Positions 1 to 9,605 are shown, counted from the first letter of the stretch. The stretch is DNA of 64,000 nt from Acidobacteriota bacterium (GCA_013289765.1 JABCZI010000001.1:124001-188000), one strand, 5' to 3'. The notes: generated by a model not told the origin, from the sequence alone. Translations and numbers: made by a program.

Positions 1-617
1 GCCATATTGACCACGCCCATTGAAACATCACTCAGGTGATAGCCCACCCAAGACGCGATCAGGACCAATTCCACCATCGCAAATGTGCCGAAACCTAATG
101 CGATGCCGAAGCTATGTTGGCGACGGCTCACTCCCAGGTAGCGCGCGAAGAACAATAGGAAAAGAACCATGCCGACTTGAACAATGCGGACGCAACGTTG
201 GGCGGTCATGATGGCCTCCACCCAGGGAGCAGTATCTGACGAGTTGGTTGAGACAGAGACTACGCCCGCGACCAAAAGCATCACGAGACCTGCCCACTTG
301 AACAAGACAGTGCCCAAGTCGCGCAACGTGTGGAACGGCCGGAACACATCGAGGAAAGCTTCGTGAATTACCTTAAAACCCAGAGCCACGCTGATTGCGG
401 TGGCAATCCAGGAGACATAAAAAAAGAGGACGGTGCGGCTATACAAGTAGGCCGGAAAGACAATTGGAAAGGTCAGGATCTGGGCGACGATGTAGGCAAA
501 GAAGAACTTGAATTGGAGGTGCTGGCCGCGACGGAACATGGCGACAGCAATACCCGTCTGCAGGATAGGATGAGCGATCCAGAGGGTGTAACAAAGAATC
601 GTGATTTTTTCGCTCAT
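1..617 (-). CDS. Polytopic membrane protein of unknown function (3' end cut by window edge)
   Basis: Reverse-strand reading from an ATG at 617 stays open for at least 205 codons to the window edge, so the C-terminus is missing. The product begins MSEKITILCYTLWIAHPILQ and contains several long hydrophobic stretches (roughly residues 8-25, 38-58, 66-85, 105-125, 140-160, 170-190), which suggests about six or seven membrane helices. Short basic loops such as MFRRGQ and ARYLGVSRRQ would face the cytoplasm. I do not recognise a named family. Similar small polytopic proteins of unknown role are common in acidobacterial genomes (family knowledge, not tested here). All forward ORFs here are short and look like shadows. 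Confident that it is coding; function unknown. Confidence 0.7.
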   Translation of the reverse strand, partial: MSEKITILCYTLWIAHPILQTGIAVAMFRRGQHLQFKFFFAYIVAQILTFPIVFPAYLYSRTVLFFYVSWIATAISVALGFKVIHEAFLDVFRPFHTLRDLGTVLFKWAGLVMLLVAGVVSVSTNSSDTAPWVEAIMTAQRCVRIVQVGMVLFLLFFARYLGVSRRQHSFGIALGFGTFAMVELVLIASWVGYHLSDVSMGVVNM

Positions 618-871
618 GGTAAGAATTCCTGGTAAGACTTCCTGGGCCTCTTCCAGAATGTCGTAATAGCCAACGTTGCGTCCGGCGCCTACGGAAGACG
701 GTCAGACTTATTAAAGGACGTTAAACCTTTTGGCGCAACGGTTCAATGTACTCAGGTAATCGAAGGTAACGTTACTTTCGGGCCATATGAGGACCGGGGG
801 CAACATTTGGAAGTAAGGCTTCGCGGATCCAGATTCTCCGGGGGATTGGTTTCGGAAAGCGGGTGCGAGTT

Positions 872-1303
872 CTAGGCGTCCGGGACCGAGTGGATATAGG
901 CGCGCATCATCCGCACTTCATCGCCCTTCTCATCTAAATCGTGCAACAGAATGTCGCGAAGGGAGACAATGCCGACCAGTTGTCCATCATGGCAGACAGG
1001 AAGATGACGGAAGCTGTTCTGCTGCATTAAGGCCCTGCAGCTATCCAACTCGTCATTTATGTTGACAGTGAGAGGCTCGTCCGTCATTACCTCGGCCAGG
1101 CAGGTGCGGCGCGGATCGCAACCCTGCGCCACCACGCGTTTCATCAGATCGCGTTCGGAAAAAATTCCCACGAGCTTGCCGTTGTGCAAGACGGGAACAG
1201 CGCCGATATTGCGTTCTACCATGGCTTGGACGGTTTCCAGCACGGTCTGACTCATCTCGGCATGGTAGGTTTCCTGACTCTTAATCAGATCACGGATTCG
1301 CAT
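872..1303 (-). CDS. Tandem CBS-domain protein
   Basis: A 143-residue protein made almost entirely of two CBS motifs (about residues 7-65 and 75-130), which form one Bateman module. Each carries the typical pattern: the first has IGAVPVLHNGKLVGIFSERDLMKRV, split here as IGAVPVL then GKLVGIFSERDL, and the second has FRHLPVCHDGQLVGIVSLRDIL. Bateman modules usually bind adenosine nucleotides (AMP, ATP, SAM) and act as energy sensors or regulatory subunits; the ligand here cannot be read from sequence. No membrane segment or catalytic domain is fused, so it is a free-standing cytoplasmic regulator. GGGAGAA lies just upstream of the ATG as ribosome binding site. It stands alone between unrelated minus-strand genes. 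Confidence 0.88.
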   Translation of the reverse strand: MRIRDLIKSQETYHAEMSQTVLETVQAMVERNIGAVPVLHNGKLVGIFSERDLMKRVVAQGCDPRRTCLAEVMTDEPLTVNINDELDSCRALMQQNSFRHLPVCHDGQLVGIVSLRDILLHDLDEKGDEVRMMRAYIHSVPDA

Positions 1304-1494
1304 CTGGATTCTCCCGAGTTTCGAATTCCGAATCGCCCAAAACCACTACCGGGGCGTGAGTATACGTGAAACCAGATGCGCGGAAAGGGATAAAAGGTTG
1401 GGAAGAAGAAAAAATCAGGTCACGAGGACCCGTTCTGGGAAGAACGAAATCCGAGAAGGGACTCGGTAAACCAGTCGGACTCCCCAAGCGCCAT

Positions 1495-2976
1495 TTACGG
1501 TTGCGGCGCGACATCGCCGAGAAATAAGAAGTAAGAGCAGTTCCACAATGCGGTGGGCAGACTGCCGCGCGGTCGGGCGCTGAGGATGATGTTGTATTCG
1601 CCGCTGCCCTCCGAGTTTATTTCCCGAAGGATATCTGCCTGGGGACTTATTTGCGCGGAAAAATCGTCTCGCGGCTCGATCACCGCCAGCCGCGCCAGGA
1701 ATTCATGCAGATCGACGCTGCGCCCGAAACCCGGCAGCGCAAATGAAACTTCGGCATCCTGAAGAGAGAAATGCCACGCCAGAGAAGCGGCCAAGTTCAC
1801 CGCGCGTTCGTATGCTTTCCGGGAGATCAGCCCGGTCGCGGGATTATCGAAGACGATGCAAAGCTTGCGCTCATCTTCGCGGCTGAATTCGCGAACCTTC
1901 AGCGAGCCAGATTTTGCGGTGGCCTTCCAGTCCACATGACGCGCCGAATCCTCTGGCATGTACTCGCGAATGCGATATAGATCGGAGCCGCGCCCGCGAA
2001 CGAAGCTCTCCCACTCCCCACGCACCAACGGCAGAACTTCAAATAGCTCGTCGGCGGGATCAATTGACGGGTAGACCACAATCTCGCGGTCGAGGCCTAC
2101 ATCACGAATCTTGGTTAGGAAGGCAAATGGAAAGCGCGTGCCCAGAGCGAAACTGGATTCGCAATATCGGCCGCGCCGCTCAAATTGCAACTCGAGGTCA
2201 GCCGGCAATTCCGCTTTGGGCGGCAGAAAAGGGAAATAAACCATTCCCTCGAAAATTCCCGGCGGTGCTGGCATCGCGTCGATCCGCTTCACCTTCCAGT
2301 CGCGCATCCGGACCCATTGATTTTCGGGGGTGCGGTTGAGCGGAAACGTAAAGGTGGTTCGTTCCCATCGCCATTGCTTGCGAATTTTTTTCTCTTGGCG
2401 CGCCGGCAGCACGCGAATGGAAAATGCAGGCAGGAACCGCCGCGGATTGCGCACTACGATACGCCCGACTACGGGATGCCCGGCAAACATATGCTCAGGC
2501 AGGCGAATGTCGAGTTCAAGGCCGCGAAGCACCATTGCGGAAACGATTCCTGACACCAGGATCGCCGCAAGCATCGCAGCTACCACGATATAGAGAAGAT
2601 TATTGCCGGTGTTCAACGCTGCAATTCCAATGACCAGCGTCACCAGCACATAAACCACGCCGACCTTTGTGACTTCGTAACGAAACGTCTGGCGCAGACC
2701 TTCCATCGCCACGCGCCGTGCCAGGTAGGGCACGGTTACCAATCCCACGAAGGCCGCCATCAAAAGCGCAACGGATGCCAGAAACACCGACGCCCACACG
2801 TTGCCCGCCTCGCTGGATGCCGTCGAGAGCAATGCCGCACCGAAGGCGAGTCCTAAACCGACCAGCGCCAGTAAAAATTTTAGCCATACTTCCCCAGCAG
2901 CCGATTGCAGCCATGCGATCGGGCCGCCGCTCGCAGGCGCAGAGGGATTCGCGGAAGTGCTGGGAATGGAGCTCAC
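1495..2976 (-). CDS. DUF58-domain membrane protein
   Basis: A 493-residue protein with hydrophobic segments near residues 32-55, 62-85 and two more near 105-150, followed by a large soluble region. The C-terminal half carries the DUF58 signature: RGSDLYRIREYMPEDSARHV, then WKATAKSGSLKVREF, then LCIVFDN, which resembles the start of a VWA-like fold. DUF58 proteins usually sit with MoxR ATPases and transglutaminase-like or VWA genes and are thought to assist complex assembly or envelope functions. None of those partners lies next to it here, so it is an orphan copy. The reading frame beyond the stop (1290-1514) is not convincing as a separate gene. Confidence 0.85.
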   Translation of the reverse strand: MSSIPSTSANPSAPASGGPIAWLQSAAGEVWLKFLLALVGLGLAFGAALLSTASSEAGNVWASVFLASVALLMAAFVGLVTVPYLARRVAMEGLRQTFRYEVTKVGVVYVLVTLVIGIAALNTGNNLLYIVVAAMLAAILVSGIVSAMVLRGLELDIRLPEHMFAGHPVVGRIVVRNPRRFLPAFSIRVLPARQEKKIRKQWRWERTTFTFPLNRTPENQWVRMRDWKVKRIDAMPAPPGIFEGMVYFPFLPPKAELPADLELQFERRGRYCESSFALGTRFPFAFLTKIRDVGLDREIVVYPSIDPADELFEVLPLVRGEWESFVRGRGSDLYRIREYMPEDSARHVDWKATAKSGSLKVREFSREDERKLCIVFDNPATGLISRKAYERAVNLAASLAWHFSLQDAEVSFALPGFGRSVDLHEFLARLAVIEPRDDFSAQISPQADILREINSEGSGEYNIILSARPRGSLPTALWNCSYFLFLGDVAPQP

Positions 2977-3147
2977 TACTGGAGCCTAGCATCGTAGAAA
3001 CAAACGATCAACGAGAAGCAGGGTGCGGAAAAAGCCTTCGTAACCTGACGAGGACGGCGGAACTCCGGCGGGGCGACAGATCGCTGGCGATGTTCCCCGA
3101 TGGTTAGGGCAAAATGATTGGATCTTGACCGGAACTCTATCAGAACT

Positions 3148-5376
3148 CTAGTAGTCCGAGAGCTCTTTCATGGCGCGGAAGAGATCATTCGGTTGGGGTA
3201 GGATGGCGTCCTCCAGAATTGGCTGATACGCGACGAATGTGTCGGCGGCGGCGACGCGGCGGACGGGCGCATCCAGCTGGTCGAAGAGTTGATCGGCGAT
3301 GCGCGCGGCGATCTCTGCGCCATAACCCCAGCTGAGCGTATCTTCGTAAGCGACGAGCGCCCGGTTTGTTTTGGCAATGGAGGCGGCAATCGTCTCCCAG
3401 TCGAATGGATTCAAGCAGCGCAAATCAATCAACTCGACTTTCACCCCGTGCTCACGCTCGAGTTTCTGTGCCGCCTGCAAGGCACGCGGCACCACGGCGC
3501 CGTAGGTGATTACGGTTAAGTCCGAGCCGGGCTGAACAATTTTCGCCTTGCCGAACGGGATCATGTAATCGGGCCCCGGATATGGCGCGCGGCCGTAGGT
3601 TTCGCGATACAAGCGTTTGTGCTCGAGAAACAGAACGGGATCGTCGCAGCGAATCGCAGTGCGCAACAGGCCGGCGGCATCCAGTGCGTTCGAAGGAAAC
3701 ACTACGCGCAGCCCGGGCATATGCGTGAAAATGCTCTCGCCGCATTGCGAGTGATAGATGGCTCCACCGGTAAGATATCCCCCAATAGCGACTCGAATCA
3801 CGACTGGGCAGGAGTACACATTGTTCGAGCGCCAGCGGATGACGGAGAGTTCGTCGCGAATCTGCATCACCGCAGGCCAGATGTAATCGAAGAACTGAAT
3901 TTCGACCACCGGCTTCAGCCCGCGCGTCGCCATGCCGGTGGCGCGGCCCACGATGGCAGCTTCGGCCAATGGCGAATTAAAGACGCGATCAGTGCCGAAC
4001 TCGTATTGCAAACCGAAGGTGAGTTTAAAGACTCCGCCCTTGCCTTTGACCAGCTTGCGCTTCAAATATTCTTCGCGGCTGCAGTCGGCCACATCTTCCC
4101 CGAAGATTACGATGCGCTCGTCACGCTTCATCTCGTCGCGCAGCGTCACATTAATGAGGTCGGCCATGGTCTTCGCCACTGGCTTCTTGCCGTCCGGCGA
4201 ATCTGGGCCAATTGCCGCCTCAGTATCAAAAGCGCTCGAGGCGGGATCGAGATCGGGCGAGTACACATACTGCATTACAGTCTCGGGAGCGGGGGGAAGA
4301 GCCTCCAGAGCCTTATCGACGGCAATCTGAAGTTCTTCCTCAACTTTCTTTTCCAGTTCGTTGATGCCCTTCTCGTCGAGAATTCCTTCGCGCAGCAAAA
4401 ACATTTGGGTGCGCGAAACCGGATCGCGAGCCGCATCCCGTTCGCGTTCGGCATCCGGACGATACAAGCGTTCGTCGTCGGAAAGAGAATGCGAATAGGG
4501 ACGAATGACGTGCGCGTGCACAAATGCCGGCCCGTGCCCCTGGCGGCAATACTTCGCCGCGCGCTGGAAGGCGGCGCAACTGGCCACTGGATCGGTGCCG
4601 TCAATTTCTTCGAAATGAAAATTCGGGAAGCCTGAAACCAACCGTGAAATACTGCCTCCCGCGGTCTGCACCTCAACCGGGACGGAGATCGCATAACCGT
4701 TATCCTGCACACAGAAAATCACTGGCAGCTTGTTCAGCGCGGCGGCATTCATCGCCTCCCAGAATTCACCTTCGCTGGTGGTGCCGTCGCCGAGCGAAAC
4801 GTAGGTAATCTCGTCGCCGCGAAAGGACACATCTTTAAACTGGCGGTAATCGATTGCCTGGCCGTTGTTGGGGCTGGGAACTTCCACCGCTTTGGGATGC
4901 CGCGAAAAATAACGTCCTGCCTCGGCACAACCGACTGCCTGCAGAATCTGCGACCCCGTCGGCGACGATTGGGTCACAATATTCAGGCGCTTGTATCCCC
5001 AATGCGAGGGCATTTGCCGACCGCCGGAACTGGGATCGTCCGCCGCTCCTACCGCCTGCAGGAACATCTCCAGGGGCTTCGCCCCCAGGGCAAGGCACAA
5101 CGCTCGATCGCGATAGTAAGGATAGAACCAGTCATAGGCCGGCTTCAGAGTCATTCCGGCAGCTACGCCAATGGCCTCGTGCCCCGCCCCTGACATCTGG
5201 AAGAAAATCTTTTGCTGACGCTTGAGCAGGATCTCCCGGTCATCAATCCGCCGGGAGGTGTACATGATGCGGTAGGCTTCAATCAACTGCTCGCGGGTAA
5301 GCCCATCGTAGCTGCGCGATTTCTTGCCACCGTGCCCGGGGACGGACAGCTTGGGGTCGGTTTTTGTCGTCGCCAT
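3148..5376 (-). CDS. Fused E1 alpha-beta subunit of a 2-oxo acid dehydrogenase
   Basis: A 742-residue thiamine-diphosphate decarboxylase (E1) with both subunits on one chain. Residues about 20-380 match E1-alpha: the ThDP/Mg2+ motif begins [10 protein letters not shown] near residue 196 and ends with QDNGYAIS about 30 residues later. A linker rich in Pro, Ala and Asp follows. Residues about 405-742 match E1-beta ([55 protein letters not shown]). It should oxidatively decarboxylate a 2-oxo acid (branched-chain 2-oxoisovalerate or pyruvate) and pass the acyl group to an E2 lipoyl protein. No E2 or E3 gene is nearby, so the substrate is unassigned. AGGAAAC precedes the ATG. Fused E1 chains are known in Bacteroidetes and Acidobacteria. 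Confidence 0.9.
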   Translation of the reverse strand: MATTKTDPKLSVPGHGGKKSRSYDGLTREQLIEAYRIMYTSRRIDDREILLKRQQKIFFQMSGAGHEAIGVAAGMTLKPAYDWFYPYYRDRALCLALGAKPLEMFLQAVGAADDPSSGGRQMPSHWGYKRLNIVTQSSPTGSQILQAVGCAEAGRYFSRHPKAVEVPSPNNGQAIDYRQFKDVSFRGDEITYVSLGDGTTSEGEFWEAMNAAALNKLPVIFCVQDNGYAISVPVEVQTAGGSISRLVSGFPNFHFEEIDGTDPVASCAAFQRAAKYCRQGHGPAFVHAHVIRPYSHSLSDDERLYRPDAERERDAARDPVSRTQMFLLREGILDEKGINELEKKVEEELQIAVDKALEALPPAPETVMQYVYSPDLDPASSAFDTEAAIGPDSPDGKKPVAKTMADLINVTLRDEMKRDERIVIFGEDVADCSREEYLKRKLVKGKGGVFKLTFGLQYEFGTDRVFNSPLAEAAIVGRATGMATRGLKPVVEIQFFDYIWPAVMQIRDELSVIRWRSNNVYSCPVVIRVAIGGYLTGGAIYHSQCGESIFTHMPGLRVVFPSNALDAAGLLRTAIRCDDPVLFLEHKRLYRETYGRAPYPGPDYMIPFGKAKIVQPGSDLTVITYGAVVPRALQAAQKLEREHGVKVELIDLRCLNPFDWETIAASIAKTNRALVAYEDTLSWGYGAEIAARIADQLFDQLDAPVRRVAAADTFVAYQPILEDAILPQPNDLFRAMKELSDY

Positions 5377-5528
5377 CCCGTTTCCTGATGATTGCGGTAT
5401 TAATATTCCGGCTTATAAATAAGGTGCCGGCTCTTACTGCATAGTTGCATTGTAAATCGGAATGGGGCGTTGGAAAACATGTAAGTGAGGGCGGCCGGGA
5501 TCGCTCCAGGAGCGATTGGCAAACGCGA

Positions 5529-6239
5529 CTATCCGCCCGCGGTTGTGGCGGCCGAATCCGTGTGCTCAACTTGGATGCCACGGGCCCGGACCAGCCATCG
5601 AAACAGAGCAGTCGCTGTAACCGAGCCGAGGACTTGGGCCACGATGAAACCGGGCGCGTCGGCGGGACGAATTCCGGCAAACGTATCAGTAGCCGAACGC
5701 GCCAAGGTGACCGCCGGATTGGCGAACGATGTCGACGCTGTAAACCAATATGCCGCAGTAATGTAAGCTCCTACCGCATACGCGGTAGCCGATGGCCGGA
5801 AGCGCGAGCAGGCGAAGATCACGAATACCAACCCAAAAGTGGCAACGGCTTCGCTCCACAGTTGACCTGCGCCGTGGCGAGGGCGATTTGAAAGAAAAAA
5901 CAGAGGCAGGCCGAACATGAGGTGAGCCGAGGCTACGCCCGCAAACGCCCCCAGAAGCTGGGCCGCCAAATATATCGGGGCCTCACGCCAGGGCAAGTCT
6001 CCGCTTAAACCCATCGACAACGTAACCGCAGGGTTGAAATGCGCTCCCGAGATGGGAGCCAACGTCAGGATAAGGACGACCAGAATTGCTCCGGTGGAGA
6101 GTGTATTAGCCAGCAAGGCGATTGCGACATTCCCCCCGGCCAGCCGGTCGCCCATGATTCCGGAGCCTACGACGGCCGCAAGAAGAAACGCAGTTCCTAA
6201 AAACTCCGCTACTGCGCGAGAACGAAGATCGAAGTTCAT
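5529..6239 (-). CDS. aqpS: Aquaporin/aquaglyceroporin family channel in the ars operon (AqpS-like)
   Basis: A 236-residue MIP-family channel with six hydrophobic segments and both half-helix signatures: HFNPAVTL in the first half and ANPAVTLARS in the second, the latter followed by the Arg of the selectivity filter. Its ATG overlaps the arsC stop by four bases (ATGA), so it is translationally coupled as the last gene of arsR-arsM-arsC-aqp. In some bacteria an AqpS-type channel replaces ArsB: arsenate is reduced by ArsC and arsenite leaves down its gradient. Context supports the same role here, possibly also for methylated arsenic species. Conduction specificity is inferred from operon position, not from sequence. 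Confidence 0.9.
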   Translation of the reverse strand: MNFDLRSRAVAEFLGTAFLLAAVVGSGIMGDRLAGGNVAIALLANTLSTGAILVVLILTLAPISGAHFNPAVTLSMGLSGDLPWREAPIYLAAQLLGAFAGVASAHLMFGLPLFFLSNRPRHGAGQLWSEAVATFGLVFVIFACSRFRPSATAYAVGAYITAAYWFTASTSFANPAVTLARSATDTFAGIRPADAPGFIVAQVLGSVTATALFRWLVRARGIQVEHTDSAATTAGG

Positions 6240-6727
6240 TGGCGTCCGATGTCGTCGATTTCTTTTTTTAGGGAGAGCCGGCTTAGCGTGGCGAGGGGCA
6301 GGCTAAGGAACAAACTGATTCTTCGTTCCAGCAAAAAGAACGCGTCCCGGAATGCCTTTGCGACTTGCTCCTCGGTGCCTCGCGCTGCCGCCGGATCGGG
6401 TACGCCCCAGTGCGCCGTCATCGGCTGTCCCGGCCAAACCGGGCAGACTTCATTAGCCGCGTTATCGCAAACCGTAAAAACAAAATCCATCTTCGGGGAA
6501 TCGGGCCGCGAGAATTCATCCCAGCTCTTACTGCGGAGGCCGCGCGTTGGCAAGTTAGCCGTTTCAAGCTCGCGCAACGCTTCAGGTCGAACCGCTCCAG
6601 AAGGATGGCTACCCGCGCTGTATGCCACAAAGTTAGGCTGGCCTTTGTGATTCATGATGGCCTCGGCCATGATCGAGCGCGCCGAGTTGCCGGTGCACAA
6701 AAACAAAACATTGTAGGACTTTTGCAT
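6236..6727 (-). CDS. arsC: Arsenate reductase, low-molecular-weight phosphatase type
   Basis: Cytoplasmic thiol-dependent reductase converting arsenate to arsenite. The P-loop with the nucleophilic Cys is CTGNSARS close to the N-terminus (VLFLCTGNSARSIMAEAI), and the later KMDFVFTVCDNAANEVCP region supplies further Cys residues typical of the LMW-PTP class. The start at 6727 (MQKSYNVLF) is preferred over upstream starts, which would extend into arsM with a non-homologous tail; GAGGACC sits about 5 nt before this ATG. The product is 163 residues, slightly longer than the usual 130-140 because of a hydrophobic/basic C-terminal tail. Lies 34 bp after arsM and overlaps the aquaporin start. Confidence 0.92.
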   Translation of the reverse strand: MQKSYNVLFLCTGNSARSIMAEAIMNHKGQPNFVAYSAGSHPSGAVRPEALRELETANLPTRGLRSKSWDEFSRPDSPKMDFVFTVCDNAANEVCPVWPGQPMTAHWGVPDPAAARGTEEQVAKAFRDAFFLLERRISLFLSLPLATLSRLSLKKEIDDIGRQ

Positions 6728-6761
6728 CGCGGTCCTCATACGGAGCTTCGTGAGCATGCAT

Positions 6762-7679
6762 TCAACTGCAGCAAGTTGGAGCGCAACAGGATTGCTTCGC
6801 TTCAGGCTTTTCTGCACGGATGAACGCGCTCAGGAACTTGCCTTCTACTTGCGGCGCAATCGCATCGACATCGATTCCCTGCCCCACCAGAAATTCCCGT
6901 GCGTCTTCGGCGCGGTAGATACGCGTTGGCTCGATCTCGATCTTGTCGAATCCGGCGGCGGCAAGTTTGTTGCGGTAATCATTTTCTTCGAGCGCTCCCG
7001 CAATGCAGCCGACCCATGCCAGAACGCTCTGACGGATTTCGGGCAGCATCTCTCCGCGCGTCACCACATCGGAGACGGCGAAACGTCCGCCCGGCTTCAA
7101 GACGCGAAACGCCTCGCGCAGCACGCCATCTTTGTCAGCTGAAAGATTGATCACGCAATTCGAGATAATTACGTCCACGGAATTGTCGGGCAAAGGAATA
7201 TTTTCAATCTCGCCCTTGAGAAATTCGACATTGGCGACGGCCGCCCGGCGTTTGTTTTCATTTGCCAGGGCAAGCATTTCGTCGGTCATATCGAGACCGT
7301 AGGCTTTTCCGGTCGGCCCGACCCGCTTCGCCGACAGCAAAACATCGATGCCGCCGCCAGAGCCAAGGTCCAATACAATGTCGCCGGCATTCAGTTTCGC
7401 AAGTGCGGTCGGATTGCCGCAGCCAAGCGATGCCAGCAAAGCTTCCTCTGGAATTTCTCCCGCCTCGGAAGCATCATAGAGGTTGGTGGTAATGGGATCG
7501 CAGCAGGCCGTGCTCGCGGTCGCCCCGCAGCAAGAACTGCCTCCCGACTTCACCCGCAACGCGGCCTGACCGTATTTCTCTTTGACGATTTCCTTTATGG
7601 CAGTCGCTTGGTTTGCGTTAGTACGGATCTCATCCGCCTGGATTTCGTCAGGCTCGATTCCGGTACCGGTGGGACTCAT
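6762..7679 (-). CDS. arsM: Arsenite S-adenosylmethionine methyltransferase
   Basis: A 305-residue SAM-dependent methyltransferase that adds methyl groups to As(III). The SAM site reads [14 protein letters not shown], followed by the acidic loop in [14 protein letters not shown]. The Cys residues expected to bind arsenite are present: SSCCGA and ACCDP near the N-terminus, NCVINLS in mid-protein and GCIAG further on. A Cys-rich tail ([10 protein letters not shown]) closes the protein and may be an extra metalloid-binding handle. It is second in the operon, 11 bp after arsR, so methylation is induced together with reduction and export. This fits an oxidise/methylate/volatilise strategy rather than an ArsB pump. 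Confidence 0.93.
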   Translation of the reverse strand: MSPTGTGIEPDEIQADEIRTNANQATAIKEIVKEKYGQAALRVKSGGSSCCGATASTACCDPITTNLYDASEAGEIPEEALLASLGCGNPTALAKLNAGDIVLDLGSGGGIDVLLSAKRVGPTGKAYGLDMTDEMLALANENKRRAAVANVEFLKGEIENIPLPDNSVDVIISNCVINLSADKDGVLREAFRVLKPGGRFAVSDVVTRGEMLPEIRQSVLAWVGCIAGALEENDYRNKLAAAGFDKIEIEPTRIYRAEDAREFLVGQGIDVDAIAPQVEGKFLSAFIRAEKPEAKQSCCAPTCCS

Positions 7680-7690
7680 GAATAATTCTC

Positions 7691-8047
7691 CTATTTACAA
7701 ATGCGGACAATTTGTTCGGGTTTGACTGCCTTGTTGCGAGTGCAGCACTCTGCGTATAGGAACTGCAGCAGCTCTTGCAGGGCGTGAGTGTTGGCGGTGT
7801 AGCGGAGAAACGTCCCCTGCCGCTGAATTTCCACCAAGCCTTCGGTTTTCAGTTTTTCGAGATGGTGAGAGAGAGTTGAATTAGGAATCTCGAGTTCACC
7901 CTGAATATCTCCCACGACTAGACCTTCGGGATGCGCCGAGAGCAGCAGCTGCATGATGCGCAGCCGCGGCTCGGTCCCCATCGCCGAAAACATGTCGGCA
8001 AACTTGGCCACGCGTTCGCTGGATTTCGCCGCCGCAGACGTTTGCAT
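7691..8047 (-). CDS. arsR: ArsR/SmtB-family arsenic-responsive repressor
   Basis: A 118-residue winged-helix regulator. The core reads MGTEPRLRIMQLLLSAHPEG, then the recognition helix region IPNSTLSHHLEKLKTEGLV, then the wing IQRQGTFLRYTAN. The classical CVC metal motif in the recognition helix is absent. Instead an adjacent Cys pair sits near the C-terminus (YAECCTRNKAV) with a final Cys in RICK, resembling ArsR types that bind As(III) with C-terminal Cys. It heads the ars operon and should repress it until arsenite binds. The ATG at 8047 lies inside the palindromic operator, and the promoter geometry implies a leaderless mRNA. Confidence 0.92.
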   Translation of the reverse strand: MQTSAAAKSSERVAKFADMFSAMGTEPRLRIMQLLLSAHPEGLVVGDIQGELEIPNSTLSHHLEKLKTEGLVEIQRQGTFLRYTANTHALQELLQFLYAECCTRNKAVKPEQIVRICK

Positions 8048-8082
8048 ATTTCGACATTACTAGAAATATGGATAAACGTCAA
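8045..8082 (-). promoter_or_regulatory. ars operon promoter with overlapping ArsR operator palindrome
   Basis: On the minus strand TTGACG (8082-8077) and TAATGT (8059-8054) are separated by exactly 17 bp, a near-consensus sigma-70 promoter. An inverted repeat, CATATTTC (8045-8052) and GAAATATG (8063-8070) with a 10-bp spacer, covers the -10 box and includes the arsR ATG. ArsR dimers bind such palindromes, so repression by blocking polymerase is expected. The -10 ends 6 nt before the ATG, so transcription would begin at or within one base of the start codon. No Shine-Dalgarno sequence is visible. Confidence 0.75.
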
Positions 8083-8167
8083 GAACAAACCTAAAAATGT
8101 CTATGGTCCGTCCGAATACGCCGTCGGCCGCGCGCCTGAACTCTGCAATCGTTTATCCTGAAAGGGC

Positions 8168-8875
8168 ATGATCCGCACCCTGCGCGCATTCGATCCGCGA
8201 TCCGTCAAACTTGTGATCTTCGATCTGGATGGCACACTCATTGATTCGCGCCTCGATCTGGTGCATTCCGTGAATGCCGCGCTGCGCCACATTGGACGGC
8301 GCGACCTGCCCGATCACGTGATTGCCGGCTATGTGGGCGACGGCGCCCCAATCCTGATTCAGCGCGCGCTCGGCGGCGAGAAGGTCGACGAAGCCGTCGT
8401 GCGCCAGGGACTGCAGTTTTTTCTCACTTACTACCGCGAACACAAACTCGACCATACAACTGTCTATGAGGGCGTGAAAGAAGCGCTCACCACGGTTCAG
8501 CGCTCATCGGGTCAGGGCTCATCCAATGGCGTGCCCCGCAAGCTGGCTGTGCTTTCAAACAAGCCCGTAGGCCCGTCACGCGCCATCGTCGAAGCGCTGG
8601 GGCTGGGCCCGTTTTTCATGCAGGTTTACGGCGGAAACAGTTTTGCGACCAAGAAGCCCGACCCCGAAGGCGCAGTGAGGTTACTGGAGGAACTCGGCGT
8701 GCGCCCGGAAGAGGCCGCGATTGTGGGAGACTCCCACGTAGACATTGAAACTGGACGCAACGCAGGGCTACTGACCGTAGGCGTGAACTACGGCTTCGCT
8801 CCGCACACACTGCGAGATCAACCGCCTGACGTGTTGGTCGACACCCCGTCCGAACTGGCTGAAGTATTCCCTTAA
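8168..8875 (+). CDS. HAD-family phosphatase, phosphoglycolate phosphatase-like
   Basis: A 235-residue HAD hydrolase. Motif I is VIFDLDGTLIDS (the first Asp is the nucleophile, the second the acid/base), motif II is LAVLSNKP, motif III is the Lys in KKPDPEG, and motif IV is AAIVGDSHVDIETG. The cap between motifs I and II is alpha-helical, as in subfamily I (Gph, PhnX, beta-phosphoglucomutase). Gph removes 2-phosphoglycolate made during DNA repair or photorespiration. The exact substrate cannot be fixed from sequence, so I give no symbol. Divergent from the ars operon; an AAAGGG stretch precedes the ATG. Confidence 0.87.
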   Translation: MIRTLRAFDPRSVKLVIFDLDGTLIDSRLDLVHSVNAALRHIGRRDLPDHVIAGYVGDGAPILIQRALGGEKVDEAVVRQGLQFFLTYYREHKLDHTTVYEGVKEALTTVQRSSGQGSSNGVPRKLAVLSNKPVGPSRAIVEALGLGPFFMQVYGGNSFATKKPDPEGAVRLLEELGVRPEEAAIVGDSHVDIETGRNAGLLTVGVNYGFAPHTLRDQPPDVLVDTPSELAEVFP

Positions 8876-8921
8876 AACGCTGTTCGTCTGTTGCCGGACT
8901 CTCATGTAAACTCATCCGACA

Positions 8922-9542
8922 ATGAGCGATCCACTCGCCAGTTTTAGTCCTTCCGAGTTACGCAAGCTGCGGTCAATGAAAAATCCGCACGGTATTCAGA
9001 AATTTCTCGATGACGCTCCTTATCACCTCGCGGATACGGCATGGTCGCCGCGGCGCGTTCTGGCTGAACAGACTGCGCACTGCCTGGAAGGCGCGATCTT
9101 CGCCGCGGCCGCACTGCGCGCCAATGGATATCCACCATTGCTTTTGGATTTCGAAGCGGAACATGACACCGACCACGTTATCGCGATCTTTCGCCAAGAC
9201 GGATGCTGGGGCGCCGTCGCCAAATCGAATTACACGGGATGCCGCTGGCGCGAGCCTGTCTATCGCACGCTCCGCGAACTGGCGCTCAGTTATTTCAATA
9301 TCTATTTAAATCTCCGTCGCGAACGCACGCTGCGGCGCTTTTCAGTTCCGGTCAACCTGAAGCGCTTCGATCGGCAGAATTGGATGACCACCGACAAGCC
9401 TGTATGGTTTCTCGTATATCACTTGTTCGATATCAAGCATTACCCGCTGATCACGCCAGCCATGGCGAAGAGACTGCATCGCGCCGACGAGCGGCTCTTC
9501 CAGGCGGAATGCCTCGGCAAGGCATATAAAAAAGAACGGTAA
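8922..9542 (+). CDS. Transglutaminase-fold-like protein of unknown function
   Basis: A 206-residue soluble protein I cannot place in a named family. Residues 50-100 look like a transglutaminase/papain-type core: HCLEGAIFAAAALRANGY with Cys54 at the head of a helix, then DTDHVIAIF with His85, then DGCWGAVAKSN, the usual order Cys-His-Asp. This is inference from motif order only. The second half is rich in Arg and aromatic residues (YFNIYLNLRRERTLRRFS). No signal peptide or membrane helix. It lies 46 bp after the HAD phosphatase on the same strand and 63 bp before a secreted protein gene, so the three may be co-transcribed. Confidence 0.75.
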   Translation: MSDPLASFSPSELRKLRSMKNPHGIQKFLDDAPYHLADTAWSPRRVLAEQTAHCLEGAIFAAAALRANGYPPLLLDFEAEHDTDHVIAIFRQDGCWGAVAKSNYTGCRWREPVYRTLRELALSYFNIYLNLRRERTLRRFSVPVNLKRFDRQNWMTTDKPVWFLVYHLFDIKHYPLITPAMAKRLHRADERLFQAECLGKAYKKER

Positions 9543-9605
9543 GTAATTCCGAAGGATCAGTGCATCCGAAGCCCTGTCCGCGGCTTCTAAACCCATAGCC
9601 GTCTC

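Noticed and set aside
1290-1514. Short minus-strand ORF between the CBS and DUF58 genes
   Set aside because: 74 residues, no motif, overlaps both the DUF58 stop region and the CBS promoter area.
3619-4635. 338-residue plus-strand ORF opposite the fused E1
   Set aside because: Antisense shadow; no motifs, and E1 is well supported.
8150-8168. Possible leaderless start of the HAD gene
   Set aside because: TATCCT is 8 nt from the ATG, but no -35 at 16-18 bp and an AAAGGG site is present, so normal initiation is more likely.
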